Assembly: GCA_036009105.1 (NCBI GenBank)
Contig: DASYMJ010000252.1
Span: forward strand, 1-20,699
DNA: 20,699 bases
Source: JAFAVZ01 sp036009105
Lineage (GTDB): Bacteria > Acidobacteriota > Thermoanaerobaculia > Gp7-AA8
Direction of reading: 5' to 3'
Made by a program: the position numbers and the translations under genes. The notes under the pieces were generated by a model. It made no database searches, was not told the origin of the DNA, and saw only the letters and a program-made list of their open reading frames with translations. Numbering within the stretch: the stretch's first letter is position 1; the number at the start of each line of letters is the position of its first letter. Below are positions 1-7,519 of this stretch, in pieces.

Positions 1-2214
1 CTGACCCGCGGCGGGGCGAAGCTGGTCGACTTCGGACTGGCCAAGTGGATGGGTGAGCAGCCGAAAGTGCTGGAAGGGATCGAAGATCACAAGACGACGA
101 CGAGAAAGCCGCTCACCGCGGCGGGCACCGTCCTGGGCACCGTTCCCTACATGGCGCCCGAGCAGTTGGAAGGCAAGCCGCTCGACGCGCGCACGGACAT
201 CTTCGCCTTCGGCGCCATCCTCTACGAGATGGCCACCGGCGTCCGCGCCTTCCAGGCCGAGTCGAACGCCAGCCTCATCGCGTTCATCATGAGCCAGCAT
301 CCGGAGCCGCCGTCGCGCGTGCGCGGCCTGCTGCCGCCGCGCCTCGACCGCATCGTGCAGACCTGTCTGGCCAAAGATCCGGACGAGCGCTTCCAGTCCA
401 CGCATGATGTGAAGCTCGCGTTGCAGTGGCTGCGCGATCCGGAAGAAGCCAGGGCGATGACGCGCGAGCGGCCGAAGTGGCCGGTCGCGGCAACGGCCGC
501 CGTGGCCGCGCTGCTCGCCTTCCTCACCGCGGCGCTGATCTTCCGGCCGCGCAGCGCAAGAGAGACCGTCCGCTTCGCCGTCGCCCCGCCGGCCGGCTCC
601 GAGTTCCCCTCCCTCGGCGAAGGCGGCGGCTTCGCGCTCTCGCCGGACGGCCGCCGCCTCGTCTTCGCCGCCACCACGCCCGACGGCCGCTCCTTCCTCT
701 GGCTGCGCGACTTCGCCGCCGGCGAGGCGCAGCAGCTCAAGAGCACGGAAGGGGCGGAGTACCCCTTCTGGTCGCCGCAGGGCGATGCCATCGCCTTCTT
801 CGCGGCCGGCAAATTGAAGCGGATGTCGTTGCCGGACGGGCCGCCCCAAACCATCTGCGACGCCACCTCCGGCCGCGGCGGCGCCTGGAGCCGCGACGGC
901 GTGATCCTCTTCGCGCCGAACAGCAAGGGCGGGCTGTTCCGCATCGCCGCGGCCGGCGGAACGCCCCAGCCGGTGACCGTCCCCGATGCGCAAACCTACT
1001 CCCATCGCTGGCCGGTCTTCCTGCCCGATCAGAACCACTTCCTGATGTTCGCCCAGGCGCTCGATGCGTCGAAGAGCGGCATCTGGTCCGCCTCGCTCGA
1101 CGCACCGCGCGCGCTCAAGGCGGTGATCGCGACCACCGGCAGCGTCGCGCTGGCGGGCGACGACCTGCTCTATATCCGCGACGGCGTCCTGGTGCGGCAA
1201 CGCTTCGACGCAAAGGACCAACAGCTCAGCGGCGAGACGTCGACCGTCGCCGATGGCATGGTCTTCTACCTCGACCGCGGCTGGGCGCCGCTCGCCGCGG
1301 CCGGTCCGGAGGTCATTGCCTTCCGCCGTCACGCCACCGTCCCCATGCGCCTCGGCTGGTACGACCGGCTGGGCAGGCGGACGGCGATCATCGGCACGCC
1401 GGGGGAGATGGAAGGGGTGGCGCTCTCGCCGGACGGCAGCCGCATCGCCTTCGGCCATTTCGATCCGGACGAAGGCCTCAACCACATCTGGATCGCCGCG
1501 GCCACGGAAGGCGTGCCGCGGCGCTTCAGCTTCACGCGCGGCAACCAATACTCGCCCGTCTGGGCGCCGGATGGCGCGCGCCTCTTCTTCAGCGACGACC
1601 ACACCGGCATCGAGCGCCTCACCCAGAAGCCGGCGAGCGGCGCGGGCGAAGAAGAGACGATCCCCGGCTCGCAGCCGCACGTCTCCCAATACGCGCTGAG
1701 CAGCGCGCCGGACGGCCGGCAGCTGCTCTACCGCTCCGACGAGCCGGCGACCGGCCTCGACATGCGCGCGCTGCCGCTCGCCGGCGGCGTGCAGGAGCGC
1801 GTGGTGATCGCCGGTCCGAACGACGAGGCGCAGGGGCAGTTCTCGCCCGACGGCCGCTTCATCGCCTACGCCTCCGACGAGTCGGGGCGGCCGGAGATCT
1901 ACGTGCAGCCCTTCCCGCCGACGGGCGCGAAGTGGCAGGTCTCGGGCAGCGGCGGGGAGCAGCCGCGCTGGCGGCGCGATGGCCGGGAGCTCTTCTTCGT
2001 CGGGCCGGACAAGAAGCTGATGGCGGCCGGCGTCACCCTCGGCGCGGGCGCATTCGACGCCTCGCCGCCCAAGCCGCTCTTCGACACCACGCTCTCCGTC
2101 GGCTACCTCGGCATCTCCCAGTCGTACGACGTCGACCGCGACGGCCAGCGCTTCGTCATCGCCAGCACCGATCCGGCCGTGCCGCCGGCGCCGATCGAAG
2201 TCATCATCAGGTGA
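1..2214 (+). CDS. Ser/Thr protein kinase with TolB-like propeller, 5'-truncated by window edge
   Basis: The frame is open from base 1, so the N-lobe and catalytic loop lie outside the window; 737 residues are visible. Seen: the DFG metal-binding motif at residues 10-12, an activation segment rich in Thr, the APE motif near 52-54, DIFAFG of subdomain IX near 66, and the CLAKDPDERF end of the kinase fold. One membrane segment follows at about 160-181, then roughly 550 residues with repeated LSPDGxxxxF strands typical of PD40/TolB-type beta-propellers. In this well-known acidobacterial architecture a cytoplasmic kinase is joined through one helix to a propeller expected outside the membrane, which may sense ligands or proteins. 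The substrate is unknown. Its stop codon directly abuts the stop of the opposite-strand deacylase gene, leaving no room for a separate terminator. Confidence 0.93.
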   Translation: MTRGGAKLVDFGLAKWMGEQPKVLEGIEDHKTTTRKPLTAAGTVLGTVPYMAPEQLEGKPLDARTDIFAFGAILYEMATGVRAFQAESNASLIAFIMSQHPEPPSRVRGLLPPRLDRIVQTCLAKDPDERFQSTHDVKLALQWLRDPEEARAMTRERPKWPVAATAAVAALLAFLTAALIFRPRSARETVRFAVAPPAGSEFPSLGEGGGFALSPDGRRLVFAATTPDGRSFLWLRDFAAGEAQQLKSTEGAEYPFWSPQGDAIAFFAAGKLKRMSLPDGPPQTICDATSGRGGAWSRDGVILFAPNSKGGLFRIAAAGGTPQPVTVPDAQTYSHRWPVFLPDQNHFLMFAQALDASKSGIWSASLDAPRALKAVIATTGSVALAGDDLLYIRDGVLVRQRFDAKDQQLSGETSTVADGMVFYLDRGWAPLAAAGPEVIAFRRHATVPMRLGWYDRLGRRTAIIGTPGEMEGVALSPDGSRIAFGHFDPDEGLNHIWIAAATEGVPRRFSFTRGNQYSPVWAPDGARLFFSDDHTGIERLTQKPASGAGEEETIPGSQPHVSQYALSSAPDGRQLLYRSDEPATGLDMRALPLAGGVQERVVIAGPNDEAQGQFSPDGRFIAYASDESGRPEIYVQPFPPTGAKWQVSGSGGEQPRWRRDGRELFFVGPDKKLMAAGVTLGAGAFDASPPKPLFDTTLSVGYLGISQSYDVDRDGQRFVIASTDPAVPPAPIEVIIR

Positions 2215-2688
2215 TTATCTGGCGATGTCCGCCACGCGCGCGTTCGGCAGTTTGAGCAGTTCCGCCGGCGCCACGCGGATCTTGCTGGACCGGTTGCCGC
2301 CGCCGAGGATGACGGTGGGTTGCTGCATGACCTTCTCGTCGATGAGGATGGGGAGGTCGGGCGGCAGGCCGACGAGCGTCACCCCGCCGATGAGCATCCC
2401 GGTCAGCTGCGCCGTCTCCTCGGCCGAGGCGAAGGACAGGCGCTTGAAGCCGACGGCGGCGCTCACCTTGTGGTTCACATCGAGGCGCGTGTCCGAGCGG
2501 ACGAGGCAGGCCACGTAGCGGCGCGGCTCCGTCTTCAGCGCGACAATGATCGCGTTGCACGCCTCCTCCGCCGAAATGCCGTAGTGCGCGCAGAACTCCG
2601 CGGTGTCGGCGAGGTGCGGCTCGCAAACGAGCGCTTCGTATCGGATGCCGAGCGTTTCGAGGGCGGCGGCGACGCGGGGGTCGAGCAT
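2215..2688 (-). CDS. YbaK/ProX-type aminoacyl-tRNA deacylase domain protein
   Basis: 157 residues, the usual length of a free-standing YbaK/EbsC domain. The C-terminal half carries the family block GGVTLVGLPPDLPILIDE followed by GGGNRSSKIRV and a hydrophobic AELL helix. Family members hydrolyse mischarged aminoacyl-tRNAs (for example Cys-tRNA(Pro) or Ala-tRNA(Pro)) in trans; which one this protein edits cannot be read from the sequence. The conserved N-terminal Lys of the domain is probably the one in VNHKVSAA. The ATG start is preceded by only a weak AGG. The gene is convergent with the kinase and divergent from the receiver-domain gene. Confidence 0.85.
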   Translation of the reverse strand: MLDPRVAAALETLGIRYEALVCEPHLADTAEFCAHYGISAEEACNAIIVALKTEPRRYVACLVRSDTRLDVNHKVSAAVGFKRLSFASAEETAQLTGMLIGGVTLVGLPPDLPILIDEKVMQQPTVILGGGNRSSKIRVAPAELLKLPNARVADIAR

Positions 2689-2696
2689 GCGGCGCC

Positions 2697-2713
2697 TGTT
2701 TTAGCAGAAAACA
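2697..2713. promoter_or_regulatory. Short AT-rich inverted repeat in a divergent intergenic region
   Basis: TGTTTT-AGCAG-AAAACA is a perfect 6-bp inverted repeat in the 38-bp gap between the deacylase gene (-) and the receiver-domain gene (+). It stands out as AT-rich in a very GC-rich window. It could be an operator or part of overlapping promoters; no protein can be assigned, and a chance match is possible. Confidence 0.3.
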
Positions 2714-2726
2714 CGCGGACCGTTTT

Positions 2727-3176
2727 TTGCTTGAGTCCGTCACCGTGTTTGCCGAGACGTTGCGCCGATTCCGCAAAGCGCTGCCCTGGAACCGGCCGAA
2801 GCCGCCGGTGGTCCTCTGCGCGGACGACGACAAATCGGTGCGCCGGCTCTGCTCGGCGGCGCTCGTGCGCGCCGGCTTTGACGTCGAGCAGGTCGCCAAC
2901 GGGAGCGAGGCGCTGGCCAGGCTGCGCACCAGGCGCTACGACGCCGTCCTCCTCGACTTCGTGATGCCGGGCCTGCACGGCGCCACCGTGCTCTCCGTCC
3001 TCCGCCGCGACCACCCGGAAGTGCTCTCCCGCATCATCGTGATCAGCGCCGCGCCGGACGCCGCGCTGACCGACGCATACGGCCTGGTCGGGGCGGTCCT
3101 GCGCAAGCCGATCAAGCTCGATGCGCTGGTGGACGTGGTCCGCGGCTGCTGCGCGCCGGCTCAACAGGTATCATGA
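2727..3176 (+). CDS. Single-domain response regulator (REC)
   Basis: 149 residues if the TTG at 2727 is used; an in-frame GTG at 2745 would remove six residues, and neither has a clear Shine-Dalgarno sequence. After a basic, Pro-rich lead of about 25 residues comes a complete receiver fold: acidic pocket D33-D35, phospho-acceptor D77 in LLDFVMPGLHG, S107 of the switch site, and K127 in the LRKP motif. No DNA-binding or enzymatic output domain follows, so it probably acts by protein-protein contact, as CheY- and Spo0F-type proteins do. No histidine kinase is adjacent in the window. The CFA-like gene starts 19 nt downstream on the same strand with its own strong ribosome site, so co-transcription is likely. 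Confidence 0.85.
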   Translation: MLESVTVFAETLRRFRKALPWNRPKPPVVLCADDDKSVRRLCSAALVRAGFDVEQVANGSEALARLRTRRYDAVLLDFVMPGLHGATVLSVLRRDHPEVLSRIIVISAAPDAALTDAYGLVGAVLRKPIKLDALVDVVRGCCAPAQQVS

Positions 3177-3195
3177 CGGAAGGAGGGCCCGGTTG

Positions 3196-4386
3196 ATGTC
3201 CAGCGAATACCCCCTTGTCCAAACTGAAAGCGCTCGCGATGGCGCCACGATCAAAGGCTGGGTGGAGCGCCTCTTCGCCCGCGCCGGCAAGCTTCCGTGC
3301 AGCTTCGACGTGCGCACGCCCGGCGGCACCGTGCGCGTCGGCGACGGCGATCCGGAGTTCGAGCTCACCATCCACAACCAGGGCGGTCTCTCCGCCCTGA
3401 AGACTCTCGACGAGCTGCACATCGCCGACGCCTACGTGCGCGGCGATCTCGACATCGAGGGCGACGTGGTCAAGGCCATGTGGCTGCGCGACGCGCTCTT
3501 CGACGACAACCGCTGGCTCAAGCTCCTCAACCGCAAGCTCCTGCCGCTGCTGGTCGGTCGCAAGAAGCTCAACCCCTCATGGATCGCCAAGCATTACGAC
3601 TCCAAGAACATCCAGCTCTACGCCACCGACGACGACTACCACGCCTACACGCCGGGCATCTACCTGACCGATGAAGAGACGCTCGAGGTGTCGTCGCACC
3701 GCAAGTACCAGTTCGCCTTCGATCAGCTCGGGCTGAAGGAAGGCGACGAGCTGCTGGAGATCGGCTGCGGCTGGGGCGGCATGACGCAGTTCTGCGCCAA
3801 GCGGGGCGTGCGCGTCACGGCCATCACGCTCTCGAAGGACCAGCTGGGGTACACCAACGCGCTGGTCGCAAGGCTCGGCTTGCAGGACAAGGCGAATGCC
3901 ACGTATCAGGACTTCTTCACCTTCGAGCCCGGCCGCCGCTTCGACGCCATCTCCTGCATGGGCGTGATCGAGGACCTCTCCGACTATCCGCGGGTGATGG
4001 AGCGCTTCACGGCGCTGCTCAAGCCCGGCGCGCGCGCGTATCTCGACTTCGCGTCCGGCAAGGTGCCGTTCGCCACCTCCGGCTTCGTGACGAAGTACAT
4101 CTGGCCCGGCACCTTCCGCATGGTGTACATGCCGCAGCTGATGGAAGCCATCGACCGCTCCCGCATCCAGCTCGCCGCGCTCTGGAACGACCGCCGCAAC
4201 TACTATCTCTGGGCCCGCAACGGCCAGCGCCGCTGGGTGGAGAACAAGACGAAGGTGGTGGCCGAGGCGGGGGAGGAGATGTACCGCCTCTTCCGGCTGC
4301 TGTTCATGGGGACGGCCGGCGTGATGAACAACCCGAACCACGCCGTGACGGCGTACCGGCTATTGCTGGAGTTGCCGGCGGAGTGA
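3196..4386 (+). CDS. Cyclopropane-fatty-acyl-phospholipid synthase-like SAM methyltransferase
   Basis: 396 residues from the ATG at 3196, chosen because AAGGAGG (3180-3186) lies 9 nt upstream; the frame is open further upstream but that part reads like a shadow of the preceding gene. The N-terminal ~125 residues resemble the lipid-facing domain of CFA synthases (LDELHIADAYVRGDLDIEGD). The Rossmann half has the SAM motif EIGCGWGG near residue 188 and TAITLSKDQ after it. In classical CFA enzymes the active site includes a Cys in a CGYW-like segment, an E-H-V motif and a later His that help bind bicarbonate. Here the matching segments read TPGIYLTDEE, IEDLSDY and LDFASG, so the Cys and His appear absent. 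It may methylate or otherwise modify lipids rather than cyclopropanate. Convergent with the MFS gene, 5 bp apart. Confidence 0.85.
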   Translation: MSSEYPLVQTESARDGATIKGWVERLFARAGKLPCSFDVRTPGGTVRVGDGDPEFELTIHNQGGLSALKTLDELHIADAYVRGDLDIEGDVVKAMWLRDALFDDNRWLKLLNRKLLPLLVGRKKLNPSWIAKHYDSKNIQLYATDDDYHAYTPGIYLTDEETLEVSSHRKYQFAFDQLGLKEGDELLEIGCGWGGMTQFCAKRGVRVTAITLSKDQLGYTNALVARLGLQDKANATYQDFFTFEPGRRFDAISCMGVIEDLSDYPRVMERFTALLKPGARAYLDFASGKVPFATSGFVTKYIWPGTFRMVYMPQLMEAIDRSRIQLAALWNDRRNYYLWARNGQRRWVENKTKVVAEAGEEMYRLFRLLFMGTAGVMNNPNHAVTAYRLLLELPAE

Positions 4387-4391
4387 GCGAT

Positions 4392-5783
4392 TTATCTCTG
4401 GTGTGCGGGCGGCGGCGAATGCCGTCGCGCGCCCGCGCCCGGTGACTCGCTGAACGCGGCCACGACCATCCCCACCGCGGCGATGGCCGCCGCCACGCCC
4501 AGCGCCGCCTGCGCGCCGGCGACGATGTAGCCGGTCTGGGCCAGGTACGTCGTGAGCACCGCGCCGGCGATGCCGACGCCCAGGACCATGCCCAGGTTGC
4601 GCGCCGTGGCGAGGACGCCGGCGGCGATGCCCTGCCGATGCGGCGGCGCGGCGCCCATCAGCGCGCTGTTGTTCGGCGAGACGAAGAGACCGACCCCGAG
4701 GCCGATGATGGCCAGGCCGGCGGCGATCAGCCACGGCGTGAGCGACGCCACCCAGACCACGGTGAGCAGGCCGACGAAGAGGAAGAACATGCCCAGGGCA
4801 GCCAGGATGCGCGAGCCGATGCGGTCAGAGAGCGCGCCGCTCAGCGGAGCCACGATGGCCATCACGATCGGCTGCGCGGTCAAGATGAGGCCCGTGCGCT
4901 GCACGCTCAAGCCGCGGCCCTGCATCAGCACGAACGGCAGCACGAAGAGGACGCTGTAGACGCAGATGTAGTTCAGCAACGCGGCGAGCGTCGCCGCGCT
5001 GAAGACGCGGTTGCGGAAGAGGCTCAGGTCGAGCATGGGATGGCTGCGCTGCCGCTCGACGGAAAGGAAAAGGACGAGCTGGAAAACGGCGAAGAAGATC
5101 AGGCCGAGCGTCAGCGGCGCGCTCCATCCCCAGGCGTGCCCCTGATTGAGCGCGATGAGCAGCGCCACCAGGCCCGTGGTGAAGAGCGCCGCGCCGGCCA
5201 GATCGAACGGCTCGCCGCGATCGGCCACGGCATCATGCGGCAGCGCGCGCCACGCCATCACGATGCCGATCAGTCCGATGGGGATGTTGATGTAGAAAAC
5301 GGAGCGCCAGCCGTAGGCGTGAGCCAGCCAGCCGCCCAGCGCCGGGCCGACGGTGAGGCCGAGATAGGTGAACGTGGCCAGCGCGCCCAGGGCGCGGCCG
5401 CGGCGCTCGGGCGGGAAGGCGCGGGTGAGGATGGCCGGGCCGCTGGCGAAGAGCATGGCCGCGCCGACCGCCTGCAGGCCGCGCATGGCGATGAGCATGC
5501 CGACGCCGCGGGCGAGGCCGCACGTGGCCGAGCCGGCGACGAAGAGGACGAAGCCGCCGATGTACAGCCGCTTCTGCCCGTACAGGTCGCCCGCCCGCCC
5601 CACGCCGAGGAGCAGCGCGCTGACCACGAGCAGATAGACGGTGGCCACCCACTCGATGGTGGCCACGTCCGTGCGCAGCTGCTCGCGAAGCAGCGGCAGG
5701 ACGACGTTGACCACGCTGCCGTCCAGCGCGGACATGAAGGTGCCGATGCCGATGGAGGCGAGGATGGCGTACGGACGGGTCAT
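4392..5783 (-). CDS. MFS drug exporter, DHA2 family (EmrB/QacA type)
   Basis: 463 residues with a hydrophobicity pattern consistent with the 14 helices of the DHA2 family. Seen: the TM1 signature LDGSVVNVVLP with D21, WVATVYLL near 45-52, motif A GRAGDLYGQKR at 62-72, and the motif C-like GPALGGWLA with WRSVFYINIPIG in the middle. These proteins export amphipathic drugs or lipophilic compounds by proton antiport; the substrate is not predictable. The start codon lies inside a palindromic repeat, and the only purine-rich stretch (GAGG) touches the ATG, so translation initiation looks unusual. The cytochrome c gene lies upstream on the same strand, 68 bp away, but a functional link is unlikely. 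Confidence 0.92.
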   Translation of the reverse strand: MTRPYAILASIGIGTFMSALDGSVVNVVLPLLREQLRTDVATIEWVATVYLLVVSALLLGVGRAGDLYGQKRLYIGGFVLFVAGSATCGLARGVGMLIAMRGLQAVGAAMLFASGPAILTRAFPPERRGRALGALATFTYLGLTVGPALGGWLAHAYGWRSVFYINIPIGLIGIVMAWRALPHDAVADRGEPFDLAGAALFTTGLVALLIALNQGHAWGWSAPLTLGLIFFAVFQLVLFLSVERQRSHPMLDLSLFRNRVFSAATLAALLNYICVYSVLFVLPFVLMQGRGLSVQRTGLILTAQPIVMAIVAPLSGALSDRIGSRILAALGMFFLFVGLLTVVWVASLTPWLIAAGLAIIGLGVGLFVSPNNSALMGAAPPHRQGIAAGVLATARNLGMVLGVGIAGAVLTTYLAQTGYIVAGAQAALGVAAAIAAVGMVVAAFSESPGAGARRHSPPPAHQR

Positions 5784-5861
5784 CCTCAGTCCGGCGGAGG
5801 ATGAAGGATCGCCACCGATCCTGCCGGGAGCTCCTTCACCGTCTGCGCGGCTCAGGACGAC
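5779..5861. repeat. Palindromic intergenic repeat (family 2), paired arms
   Basis: The left arm (5779-5810) and the reverse complement of the right arm (5830-5861) agree at 23 of 32 positions. The centre holds a further perfect stem, GGATCG-CCAC-CGATCC (5806-5821). The arms resemble the motif GTCATCCTGAGC...GAAGGATC, which I recall as a common dispersed intergenic repeat in Acidobacteriota and other environmental genomes. The left arm contains the MFS start codon and the right arm the stop codon of the cytochrome c gene, so the whole intergenic space is repeat. A strong RNA hairpin is expected and might act as a terminator, although no T-tract follows. Confidence 0.65.
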
Positions 5862-6157
5862 ACCTTCCTCAGCGACCGGATCACCCCGACCAGCGCCTTC
5901 ACATCGCCGGGAGCCAGCCGCGGAAAGGCGGGCATCTTCCCTTTGCCCTTCGTGATCACCGCCGCCAGCTCATCATCGGTCCGCTTCTGCACCTCGGCCG
6001 AGCCGAGGTCCTGCACCTTCATGCTCTTGCCGGCCGGCGTGTTGCCGTTCCCCTTCGGCCCGTGACAGACGATGCACTGCTGCTTGAACAGCGCCGGGCC
6101 GTCGGCGGCGAGAGCGGGGAGGGCGATCAGGAAAGCGATGGTGAGACGGCGGATCAT
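5852..6157 (-). CDS. Small periplasmic class I c-type cytochrome
   Basis: 101 residues: a Sec signal peptide (MIRRLTIAFLIALPALAA, cut near 18), then a single haem-binding motif C28-I-V-C31-H32 and the likely axial methionine M75 in GKGKMPAF. The size and motif order fit monohaem cytochromes of the c5/cbb3 accessory type that carry electrons in the periplasm. The partner oxidase or reductase is not in the window. It starts 7 nt after the CPLC membrane protein gene ends, so the two are probably co-transcribed. The last residues (KVSS and stop) are encoded by the arm of a palindromic repeat. Confidence 0.9.
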   Translation of the reverse strand: MIRRLTIAFLIALPALAADGPALFKQQCIVCHGPKGNGNTPAGKSMKVQDLGSAEVQKRTDDELAAVITKGKGKMPAFPRLAPGDVKALVGVIRSLRKVSS

Positions 6158-6164
6158 GCAGGCG

Positions 6165-6527
6165 TCATGGTAGAGGACAGCCGGCCGATACGCATCTTCT
6201 TCCCGCCGCGACGGCGCTGCCGGTCATCAGCAGCGCGCCGCCGTACATGACGACGGCGGGCGCGCCGGCGAGGCGTGCGGCGATCAGGATGGCCGCGGCG
6301 AGCGCGGCGACCGCGAGCGCGCCGTAGCGCCTGCGCGCGATGGCCAGGCGGCCGATGAGCGTCAGCGACACGGCGAGGGAGGTGAGGGTGAGCGGCAGGA
6401 GCCAGCTCGCGGAGAGGTTCAGCCCCACCGCCGAGGCGATGGCCAGGAAGCAGAGCGGACATTTGGGGAGGAGGGCGGCGCCCAGCGCTGCCGCGGAAGC
6501 GGTGGCGGAATGGAGCCGAGGGGTCAT
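6165..6527 (-). CDS. Small membrane protein with CPLC motif
   Basis: 120 residues from the ATG at 6527. An upstream ATG at 6578 would add 17 charged residues, but it falls inside the 24-bp palindrome and the opposite-strand promoter, so the shorter form is preferred. Four hydrophobic segments are visible. The first carries LLPKCPLCFLAIASAVG, a Cys-Pro-x-Cys pair at the membrane face like that of small MerC-type and related uncharacterised proteins; two more Cys occur near the C terminus (RRCVSAGCPLP). The Cys pairs could bind a metal or do redox chemistry. It is followed at once by a c-type cytochrome gene, which suggests an envelope redox or metal role. The assignment to MerC itself is weak. 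Confidence 0.6.
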   Translation of the reverse strand: MTPRLHSATASAAALGAALLPKCPLCFLAIASAVGLNLSASWLLPLTLTSLAVSLTLIGRLAIARRRYGALAVAALAAAILIAARLAGAPAVVMYGGALLMTGSAVAAGRRCVSAGCPLP

Positions 6528-6549
6528 GGGGAGATAGACGGCCAGTTCC

Positions 6550-6578
6550 TTGACATTTCGCGCCCGCGGTACGAACAT
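6550..6578 (+). promoter_or_regulatory. Sigma-70-like promoter of the membrane protein/TetR unit
   Basis: A perfect TTGACA (6550-6555) is followed after 17 bp by GAACAT (6573-6578), a poor 3/6 match to the -10 consensus that coincides with the left end of the 24-bp palindrome. A start of transcription near 6585 would leave at most about six bases before the ATG at 6591. Confidence 0.5.
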
Positions 6579-6596
6579 GAATCACAATTCATGTTC
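6573..6596. promoter_or_regulatory. Perfect 24-bp palindrome, probable TetR operator
   Basis: GAACATGAAT-CACA-ATTCATGTTC: ten-base arms with no mismatch around a 4-base centre. It overlaps the presumed -10 box and the start codon at 6591 of the gene that is co-transcribed with a TetR regulator. Position, symmetry and length fit a TetR-family operator and negative autoregulation. It also lies upstream of the divergent CPLC/cytochrome c genes and could control them. Binding by the neighbouring regulator is inferred. Confidence 0.65.
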
Positions 6597-6926
6597 AGAG
6601 TGTTCGCGATCGGCGTCGGTTTCTGGCTCGGCGGCACCGTGCTGGTCCGGCTCGTTGGCGCGCCGCTGCTGCGGCACCCGCTGCCGCTCTATGCGGTGAG
6701 CTTCGTCGCCATGGCGCTGGTGGCGCGCCTCCTGTTCCGCGCGTTGCAGGTGCCGCGGGCGGAGTGGCCGAAGGCGGTGACGCTGCTCGCCTTGCCCACG
6801 CTCGTGCTGGACGCGTTCACGGCGCTCCACCTCGCCAACAGCGAGCCGGCCATGGCGGGCGCGTTCGGCGGCTGGATGCTGATCTGTTGCGGGGGGGCGG
6901 TGGTGGGGTCGTGGCTGCGAGGGTGA
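6591..6926 (+). CDS. Small four-helix membrane protein, DUF5367-like
   Basis: 111 residues, almost entirely hydrophobic with about four helices (for example FAIGVGFWLGGTVLVRLVG and YAVSFVAMALVARLLF). The general look and length recall DUF5367-type small membrane proteins, but I cannot confirm the family. The ATG lies inside the palindrome and has no Shine-Dalgarno sequence; with the promoter seen upstream the mRNA would be nearly leaderless. The stop codon overlaps the GTG start of the TetR gene (GTGA), so the pair is translationally coupled. This protein may be the effector whose level the regulator controls. Confidence 0.65.
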   Translation: MFRVFAIGVGFWLGGTVLVRLVGAPLLRHPLPLYAVSFVAMALVARLLFRALQVPRAEWPKAVTLLALPTLVLDAFTALHLANSEPAMAGAFGGWMLICCGGAVVGSWLRG

Positions 6927-7519
6927 CGCTCGCCGTGGCCGACCTGCCTGCCGCGCCGCGGCAGGCGCGGAGCATCGAGAAGCGGCGCAAGCTGCTGGAC
7001 GCGGCACGCACGCTGTTCGGCGAGCGGGGCTACGACGCGACGTCCATCGGGGAGATCACCGCGCGAGCCGGCACGGCCTCCGGCGCGTTCTACATCTACT
7101 TCCGCTCCAAGCGGCAGCTGCTCCTCATCCTGATGAACGAGCTGCTGGCCCGCCTGGCCGGCATCGATCTCACCCCGCGCGGCGACCTCCGCACCTTCCT
7201 CGGCGAGATCCTGAAAGCCGACCGCGAGAACCTCGGCGTGATCCGGGCCTGGCAGGAGGCCGCGCTCACGGACGCCGAGCTCGGCGCGATGCAGCACGAG
7301 ATCCTGCAATGGACCGAGCAGCGCATCCTGGGCGTGCTGAAGAAGCTCGCCAGCCGGCGCGACGCGGACCTCCCCGCGTTCGCGAGAATGATGGACCGGC
7401 ACTTCTGGGCCCTCCTCGCCGCGGCTGGCGGCATGAGCAAGCGCGCCTTCGACCGCGAGGTCGCCCTCGCCGCCGACGTCATCGAGCGCTATCTCGCAGG
7501 ATCGCGATCGCCTCGCTGA
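6923..7519 (+). CDS. TetR/AcrR-family transcriptional regulator
   Basis: 198 residues from the GTG at 6923, chosen because it overlaps the stop of the preceding gene by four bases; upstream in-frame codons read as shadow of that gene. The N-terminal helix-turn-helix is clear: KRRKLLDAARTLFGERGY, then ATSIGEITARAGTASGAFYIYF, followed by the helix after the recognition helix (RSKRQLLLIL). The C-terminal ~120 helical residues are a ligand-binding domain of unknown specificity. It probably represses its own two-gene unit through the palindrome at 6573-6596. Its 3' end overlaps the opposite-strand hypothetical gene by 41 bp. Confidence 0.92.
   Translation: MTLAVADLPAAPRQARSIEKRRKLLDAARTLFGERGYDATSIGEITARAGTASGAFYIYFRSKRQLLLILMNELLARLAGIDLTPRGDLRTFLGEILKADRENLGVIRAWQEAALTDAELGAMQHEILQWTEQRILGVLKKLASRRDADLPAFARMMDRHFWALLAAAGGMSKRAFDREVALAADVIERYLAGSRSPR

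Noticed and set aside
426..2255. Long second frame inside the kinase gene
   Set aside because: Very Arg/Pro/Ala-rich translation without motifs; the first frame holds the DFG, APE and propeller motifs.
3121..3195. Longer start for the CFA-like gene
   Set aside because: The extra 25 residues overlap the receiver gene in another frame and look like shadow; AAGGAGG points to the ATG at 3196.
4638..5804. Plus-strand frame opposite the MFS exporter
   Set aside because: Its translation is a run of charged residues typical of antisense to membrane helices; the minus strand has clear MFS motifs.
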